From assembly GCA_035772405.1 (NCBI GenBank), contig JAYKKM010000496.1:1552001-1616000 (forward strand): a stretch of 64,000 bases of DNA. The letters run 5' to 3'. The position numbers were made by a program, and so were the translations under genes. This document shows positions 52,501 to 61,500 of this stretch, piece by piece. The stretch's first letter is position 1; each line of letters begins with the position of its first letter. The notes beneath the pieces were generated by a model, which was not told the origin of the DNA, ran no database searches, and saw only the letters and a list, made by a program, of their open reading frames with translations. This stretch comes from Chrysogorgia sp. JL179-B06. Its lineage: Eukaryota; Cnidaria; Anthozoa; Scleralcyonacea; Chrysogorgiidae.

Positions 52501-55500
52501 TAATTGTAGAATATTCATTAGGGTCTTATTGTTTCTATCGCCCCATGTTAGATCTCCATAGTCGAATAAAGGGAGAATAAGAGTGTTAAAAATAGTTTTC
52601 CTATGAAATTGTGGTAAGAGATGCTTTATACGGTGCAGCATACCAAGTCTCTGCGTAATTTTTTTGCGAAGAACTTCAATATGATCCACCCAAGATAGGT
52701 TTTCATTTATAATCACTCCAAGATATTTATATGAAGGAACTTGTGAGAGCTCATCTTCTTCAACATGAAGCGATATTTTACCAAAAGAATTTAATCGCTT
52801 TGATCCTCCAAGAATCATAAATTTTGATTTTAATATGTTAAGAGTTAACTTATGTTTGTTAAGCCAATCTTTTACGCGAGCTAGGTCTTGATTTAATAAT
52901 TCTTGAAGCTTGCAAGCTGTGGGAGCTGTAGTGTACATCACAGTATCATCAGCAAAGAGTAATGTTTTACTATGATTTATTGTTTCTGGTAAATCATTAA
53001 CATAAACCATGAACAACAAGGGCCCCAACACTGAACTTTGAGGAACTCCAACATTTACTGTTCTGGGCGACGAGATAGCATTCCCCAGAACCGTTCGCTG
53101 CAAACGATTTTTAAGATACGATTTAAACCATAACTGTGCATGGGAGTCAATACCATAGGCTGCTAATTTCTTAAGGAGAATAGTATGGTCTATCGTATCA
53201 AACGCCTTTTTTAAATCAAGGTATACGGCTCCGGTAACTTTACTTTTATCCATATTGTCAAGGATGTCATCGCACAAATGCAACAAAGCATTGGCTGTCG
53301 ATAGTGATCGTCGGAACCCATATTGACATGGATAAAGAAGGTTATGATTTTGCAAAAAATCGTACAGCTGAAAATGGATTTTGTTCTCTATCAGTTTTGT
53401 TCTCTATCAGTTTTGTTCTCTATCAGTTTTGTTCTCTATCAGTTTTGTTCTCTATCAGGTTTGTTCTCTATCAGTTTTGTTCTCTATCAGTTTTGTTCTC
53501 CATCAGTTTTGTTCTCCATCAGTTTTGTTCTCCATCAGTTTTGTTCTCCATCAGTTTTGTTCTCCATCAGTTTTGTTCTCCATCAGTTTTGTTCTCTATC
53601 AGTTTTGTTCTCTATCAGTTTTGTTCTCTATCAGTTTTGTTCTCTATCAGTTTTGTTCTCTATCAGTTTTGTTCTCTATCAGTTTTGTTCTCTATCAGTT
53701 TTGTTCTCTATCAGTTTTGTTCTCTATCAGTTTTGTTCTCTATCAGTTTTGTTCTCTATCAGTTTTGTTCTCTATCAGTTTTGTTCTCTATCAGTTTTGT
53801 TCTCTATCAGTTTTGTTCTCTATCAGTTTTGTTCTCTATCAGTTTTGTTCTCTATCAGTTTTGTTCTCTATCAGTTTTGTTCTCTATCAGTTTTGTTCTC
53901 TATCAGTTTTGTTCTCTATCAGTTTTGTTCTCTATCAGTTTTGTTCTCTATCAGTTTTGTTCTCTATCAGTTTTGTTCTCTATCAGTTTTGTTCTCTATC
54001 AGTTTTGTTCTCTATCAGTTTTGTTCTCTATCAGTTTTGTTCTCTATCAGTTTTGTTCTCTATCAGTTTTATTCTCTATCAGTTTTGTTCTCTATCAGTT
54101 TTGTTCTCTATCAGTTTTGTTCTCTATCAGTTTTGTTCTCTATCAGTTTTGTTCTCTATCAGTTTTGTTCTCTATCAGTTTTGTTCTCTATCAGTTTTGT
54201 TCTCTATCAGTTTTGTTCTCTATCAGTTTTGTTCTCTATCAGTTTTGTTCTCTATCAGTTTTGTTCTCTATCAGTTTTGTTCTCTATCAGTTTTGTTCTC
54301 TATCAGTTTTGTTCTCTATCAGTTTTGTTCTCTATCAGTTTTGTTCTCTATCAGTTTTGTTCTCTATCAGTTTTGTTCTCTATCAGTTTTGTTCTCTATC
54401 AGTTTTGTTCTCTATCAGTTTTGTTCTCTATCAGTTTTGTTCTCTATCAGTTTTATTCTCTATCAGTTTTGTTCTCTATCAGTTTTGTTCTCTATCAGTT
54501 TTGTTCTCTATCAGTTTTATTCTCTATCAGTTTTGTTCTCTATCAGTTTTGTTCTCTATCAGTTTTGTTCTCTATCAGTTTTGTTCTCTATCAGTTTTAT
54601 TCTCTATCAGTTTTGTTCTCTATCAGTTTTGTTCTCTATCAGTTTTGTTCTCTATCAGTTTTGTTCTCTATCAGTTTTGTTCTCTATCAGTTTTGTTCTC
54701 TATCAGTTTTGTTCTCTATCAGTTTTGTTCTCTATCAGTTTTGTTCTCTATCAGTTTTGTTCTCTATCAGTTTTGTTCTCTATCAGTTTTGTTCTCTATC
54801 AGTTTTGCTCTCTATCAGTTTTGTTCTCTATCAGTTTTGTTCTCTATCAGTTTTGTTCTCTATCAGTTTTGTTCTCTATCAGTTTTTGCAAGGGGTTCAA
54901 GAATATAATTTTCAGCATAAACTACTTGCAATATTGGAAATAAAACGTACCTGAACCGAGGAATTTGTCTTTGATTGTAATCATTGATGATAGCATCACT
55001 TTTTACCGCAATTATTCTTTCAGTAATGGCTGCTATATCTCTTTCAACCACGTTTATCACCTTATGTCCACAAGGCCGTTCAGGGCAATAAATCACAATA
55101 CGTTTTAAGTATGGCTCCACAATCGCTTCTGTATTCTCCTGAGGGGATGTAGCAATTTGAGATTCAGTCCATACCAGATGTTTCTCATCGGAGAGAAGTA
55201 ATACAGTATACGTTTTCTTCGCATTTACAGAATCCAACGAGGAGTAAGATGATTTCGAGGTTAAAACAATACCAAACATAGTTGGATTATCTTTACTATT
55301 AACAACAATAACACGTCCAGTAGTTAAAGCTTTTCGTCCATTTAAGACCATGGTTAACTGAAAAAGGAAACATATTTAATTATATAATAACCTGTTTATT
55401 ATGCGCATTCTCATTGGTTGTTAGCCATGATCTATTAGAGGACAGACGTTCACGTCAGATCACGTCAGCAGACTGCTTTGTCTTTTTCCATGCCCCAGAA

Positions 55501-58500
55501 ATCCCCAAGAGCATAAATAAAAATTTGAACGGTTTGTCTTCAATTTTTATTATATAAAACAAATAGATTCAATGTTGCCATTGTCTGTTCAGTTATAGAT
55601 GCACAGAAGACGTCAGAATGTGGTAGAACATCAGTGACCCACTCGAGTATTGTCTTGTGGGCCAGTTTTTTGTTCTTACCACGTTCTGACGTCATCTGTG
55701 CAACAGACAACGGTAAAATGTAATCTATTTGTTTAATAGTCAATGAAATACGCTTGAGGTAAAACTTAAGTTGTAAGGTAAAACAAAAAGATGATTTTAG
55801 CTCTTTTTATTTTTATTAACATTGTAACTATGTTGTAAAATAAAAGATGGTTTCCGGGCTGCCACCCACTTAGAATATACACCTGTAATTCAATCTGTGA
55901 AAACTCGCACGATAGCTTGTCGACAGCCCGCTGAACTTCTCAGATCTGAGTAGTAGATTTTGATTGTTCAAATCACAACCCCTGTCTTATTCCAGTTACA
56001 ATTGGTTCTCTGGGGATTCTTGTGAGATCAAATAATCCAATCAAATAAACAATTATGAATCATATGAGTATTAAACCACTCAAAATCTACTACTCAGATC
56101 TCAGTAGCTCAGCGGGTGGTCAACAAGCTAGCGTGCGAGTTTTTACAGACTGAATTCCAGGTGTATAATAAGGCTGTACACAGGCTACTTAGACCCCACT
56201 TACCTGGTTTGATTTTTGCAACTCAGCCAATTGTTTACACGTGTCATAATAGTCCTTCATATCTATCTCACACTTAATACATTTCATGGTGACTAGATTA
56301 TTCAACTGTTGTTCTAAATCTTTTGTCATTCTGTCTCTTTCTGGAGCTTTTTTTAACAAATGAAATTCAGCGAAGCTCCTTTTCATCATGTCCTCCACAC
56401 AGAGATCATCTGAACGAAGTAAGTTTAGTATCATAGAGTATGTTAAACGAAATCTTGACTCCAGAATAGTTGGCTTGCCCTACACAGAAATAAGAATAAA
56501 TGCTGTTAAGTTCTCAAAACAACTAGTAATATAATATGAAATATAATATGAAAAGGAGAAATAAGAGAACTTCAATGTGTCGAAAAATACTTAAGTAAGA
56601 GTACTTACGTATATTAATGGACGACGTTTCGGACGATGTATCCTTCTTCAGGACAGAAGAAGACCTGAAGGACACTCTTTTGAAGGACACATCGTCCGTC
56701 GTCCATGAATATACGTAAGTACTCTTACTCTTAAATATTTTTCTACACAGAAATATACATCAATTCCTAATCTAATCTAATCTAATAAACTTTATTTAAA
56801 GAAGGTAAATACATCTATTACAATAGTATTCTGCCTGATGGCCTTCACTGAAAGAAAATAGTAATATTAATTAAAAATACATAAAATAGGATTATTGACT
56901 ACAGTTACAGGTTAGTTGATATTTACATTTTGTACAAGAAACTCTTCTAAATGGTTCGCAATTTTTGTTTTGTTCAAGAAAAACGTTTTTTAGAGCTATT
57001 TTGAATTTAGAAATAGTCATATTATCAATGTCTTTTAAATAATTTGGTAGAGAATTAAACAACATAGCTCCACTGTATGAGATTTTTGTTTTTCCAAATT
57101 CGCTTAATACTTTCGGAACTTTCAGATCTGTTAGTGAAGATCTTGTGCTCACACTATGCGCTTCATTAACGAATTGGAAAAGATGATACAAATTAGCTGG
57201 AACTTTGTTCTTTAAAAGACTGAACACCAAAATGAGTTTTCTCATTTTAATTAAGTTTGGTATTGGAAATTCAAGTTTTTATAAATAACTTAACTGAAGG
57301 GTCGTAAGTAGTTGCTTGCAGTATAATGCGAGCTGACCTTTTTTGTCAAAAGATCGTTGAGTCTCATTAGAAGCATTGCCCCAGACAGTAAAACAGTGTA
57401 GAAGGTAAATAGATTAATGACTCATAGAACATAATACGAGAATGATAAGGTAGATTTTGGCGTATTCGTTTAAGTAAAAAAAGCCTTTTGTTTATAGTTT
57501 GATATATATTTGTTATATGATCATTCCATTGAAGTAAACTATCTAAGTAGACTCCAAGGAGTTTAGATGATTCTACCTCTTCAATCGTTTCATTGTTTAT
57601 TTTAACATTAAGCTTTTCCGTCTTATCAAATTTTCGTTTTGAGAATATCTTCATACTTTTGGTTTTTTTACCATTTAGAGAGATTAGATTTGTATTTACC
57701 CAATTTGATACTTCTTTGATATCATTATTCAAGTAAATATTTAGATTCGTTATTGATAGACTGGAAGCTACCAGTGTAGAATCGTCTGCAAAAATAAATG
57801 GTGTTGTATCACTTTGTTGAAGAGGAAGATCATTAATAAAGATAAGAAATAGTAGCTTTGTTAACATTTAGATTATTTAAAACTGCAAGGACTGTTTCTT
57901 CAGTTATAAGAGGTATACTAAAGTTAATATTTTCAGGAATATGCGTATTAATAAATATTTTTAACTTTGTCAAGTCTATTTGAATGTTAGAGGGTATTTT
58001 CCCCTTGTTTTTCGAACTATATTAACAAAGTATGTGTTACAATATTGCTTACATATCTCTTGATGATCAGAGTATTTTACATTATTTACAATAAGAAATT
58101 CAGTAGACGTATCTGGTTTTATTGACGCAGTTTCCTTGAATATTTTCCAAAGCACCTTAGGATTTGTGATGTTATCATTTAAGAGTTTGGTATAATAATT
58201 TCCCTTAGATATACCAATTTCTGCGACAACTTTGTTTCTATGTTGCTTATATAATAGCCAGTTACGCTGGAATAGCTTTGGCATTCTTCACCTTCAACTT
58301 CAATTTGGGACGAATCACCAGGTGCGGCCGTTTTTACTCCCAAGAGAGTGATAGAGTCATCATCGGTATTGATGAGTCGCGTACTTGACCACTTTACACA
58401 TATTATTTTATTGAGAAGGAAACCAAAGGGGCGGTAGTATTTAAATTCATTTGCATGCCCCATCAGATTCATAAATTATTAAACGAATGTGAGCAGAGCG

Positions 58501-61500
58501 AATTTAGTAATATTGTGAATGATTTACTTTGTATATATTTATTTATTATATGGCTTGGCTCGTGAGCGCTCTTAACGCAGCTTTTCTGTAATCTGATTGG
58601 TTCCTGAGCGATCTTTACAAACCAGTAAAGACTGGTCATTACAAAACTGAAACGTTTTAATAAATTGCGAAAAATTGAGGAAATGTGAGAAATTTAAAAG
58701 AGCCATATAATAAAAACCTTATTAACCTCGTTTGGTCTTTACGACAAAATTATCCTGCCCTTTGTCTTTTAGCACAAACGTTGCTCGGTTTGTACTGAAA
58801 GACACCATAGGCAGGATAATTTTGCCGTAAAGACCTCCCGCTCGGTCAATAAGTGTTTAATATTATTTCAAGACAATGAATATTGTAGAAGCAGTGCGTA
58901 CGTGGTCAGACCGAGCCCATCTGGGTCTGGGCCGTCATTTATGAGCATGGATGATGCCCAAAAGTGACCGGACATATTCAACTTGAACACACCTGATAAA
59001 TTCAAGACCAAAATAAAAACTTATCCAGGTTGGCATTGATTTTGTGTCCTGCTCTTGCTGAAGCTAAAAACAACTACTATCTGAAAACAATGACAAGCAT
59101 TGATTACCATGTTTTGTGACAAGCTGCAATTTTTTAAATGAAATATTATAGTATTATTTCTTCAATTTATATATATATAAGTGTCTATGCAATGAAAAAT
59201 TCAGTTGTAAAATAACTCTTTTGTTTGAAAGAACTCTTGAAACTATAAAGACTAACCATTTGCAACTTTTTCATATCTCACTTCACTCTTGAGATATTAA
59301 GATTTGTTTAATATGTAAATGATCATACTTATGACATCACAATGCATAATGACTTGGCATATATTTACCATTATCACACGGAATCGTTTGATGTTTTGCA
59401 TATTTGATGTCATTGGATACATCCACGCACATAAGTGATTTCATTACGTAATCTCAAGGATATATAAGCGTTTTCAATATGTTATTATACAGTGTGATGT
59501 AAAGTTGTCCGCCGATTACAAAGTCAGACTAATAAAAACCAAACTTCTTCCGCTTTCATATTGGCACGAAATTAAGGACTTGCTTTTTCTTCATGGTTGC
59601 TCAAATGCAAAATACAACATCGATTTATCTTACTACCTTCCAAATCTACCGGTTAACCATCTCAGGCATTCAAATAAACATAATTTCAAAATACCAAAAC
59701 CTCGGACTAAACATTGTCAAAAAAGTTTTTTCATAAGATCATCTAGACTTTGGAACACACTCTCCGATCAAACAAAAGAAATTAACAAATATAGTCTCTT
59801 TAAAAATTATTTAAAATCAAGATACTTTGTCGCTCTCCAGAACACATTCAATACTGATATTATATCTACCTGGCACTCAATATGTTTAAATTGTAATTCT
59901 GTTAGAGATCTTGAATCGCAGAACTTCAGTATTTGTTGTTAATATTAACTGTGCGTGCGTACGTGAGTGTGTTAGTATAATGTATTTGTTGTAATAAGTG
60001 ATATAATAAGCGATATCGTATCACAAGCTGTGATATAGTAATATGTATATGTTACTGTAGTTATATATGTAATGTATTATGTATGTTTGTTAATTCTTAG
60101 GGTAAGACACACGAAAACAAATTAAATTAAATTAAAGTATGATCATTTACTTAAACAAATCTTAATACCTCAAGAGTGAAGTGAGATATGGAAAAGTTGT
60201 AAATGTTTAGGTTTTATAGTTTCAAGTGTTCTTTCAAACAAGAGTTATTTTACAAATAATTTTTCGTTACATAGGCATTTTAACGCTGTTTAGAATTTTG
60301 TCCCGCTGTTTATATAATACTATACGCAATGAGTACAGTTTTAGTTCTGACTTATTAATGTATTTGATTACCTCGTGTACTGATGCACCTTTTGTAATCT
60401 TACATATTTTAGAAATCGCAATAAATCGCCGGAAATGCACTTCTGGGCCTTACAAAATTAAAAATGTTTTGCAGGAGCATGCCCGAGAGCCCCCGCACCT
60501 TTGCCGTGAACGTACACAACTTACTGACAATTTTCTAAATATTATTATTATATAATACACATACAATCTCGAGTTTGATTGGCTAAAAACCCTACAGACA
60601 ATTCTTGATGTCTTTTCACCTACAAAATATCAAATGTTGTCTGTAGGTGACGTAATTGTTTTTGTGTGGCTTACTTTCTAAACTCCCTAAAGGCTTCTAC
60701 ATTTATAATTGTATAATAAAACAATTATTGGATTCGGCTTACAAATGATGATCAATCAAGAATTATCCAGACCAGGCCTCGATAAAATATTTTTCTTCCT
60801 GGCAGCAAGCTTCCAGACCCAAAACATTTCCTGCCAAATTTCAACTTCCAACAGGGTATGCTTTCAACAAACCAAATGTATGAAAATGTCAGGATACATA
60901 ATATTACGTTTACTTGAAGTACTTGAGGCACAAGGAACGCAGGCTCTTGTTTACGAGATCCGGATGTTGTTTGACACCATCAACATACAGGAAAATGAGG
61001 AAATGGCCGGGTTTTTAAGTAAAACTTTGAAAGTTTCATGCAGAGTCTGTCGGCTAGACTAGTCCTCCTAAGGAACAACTACAGAGATCATTTGAAATTG
61101 AAACATCCAGACGAAGATTTTAACAACTTACGTACTGCAAACAAAACTACTATTTCTAGTTTATTCGCACGAGTGTTGTTAACACTTTAGATCGATCCAT
61201 TTTCATTATAGTTACATTTCATTACAGTTAGTTTCATTATAGTTTCATTACATAATGTTTGTAATTTACAGACATTACTGAAAACTCAATACTCATTAGT
61301 TTATATACTTTGTAGTATTCAGCATTGTACCTTTGTAGTTGTAGGTCTACTCTAAGGAAAGCTCGAATTCGAAAGGGCAATAAAAACGTTTAAAATAAAA
61401 TAAAAATTGATTTCTTGCTGACTTGCTTTTCCTCACAAATTTCCTGTGAGACCAGAAAAATTTCCTGGTAGCATGCTGTCGTGCTGGCGGACATTCTCTA

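Noticed and set aside
53304..54954. Three overlapping ORFs of 520-543 codons with a 16-residue period
   Set aside because: They are forced by a 16-bp tandem repeat lacking stops on the plus strand. The repeat derives from the antisense of a LINE coding sequence, and there is no start context or non-repeat domain.
60226..61062. Two plus-strand ORFs of 109 and 117 codons
   Set aside because: No recognisable family, and no supporting splice or neighbouring coding evidence. The first overlaps a MITE arm.
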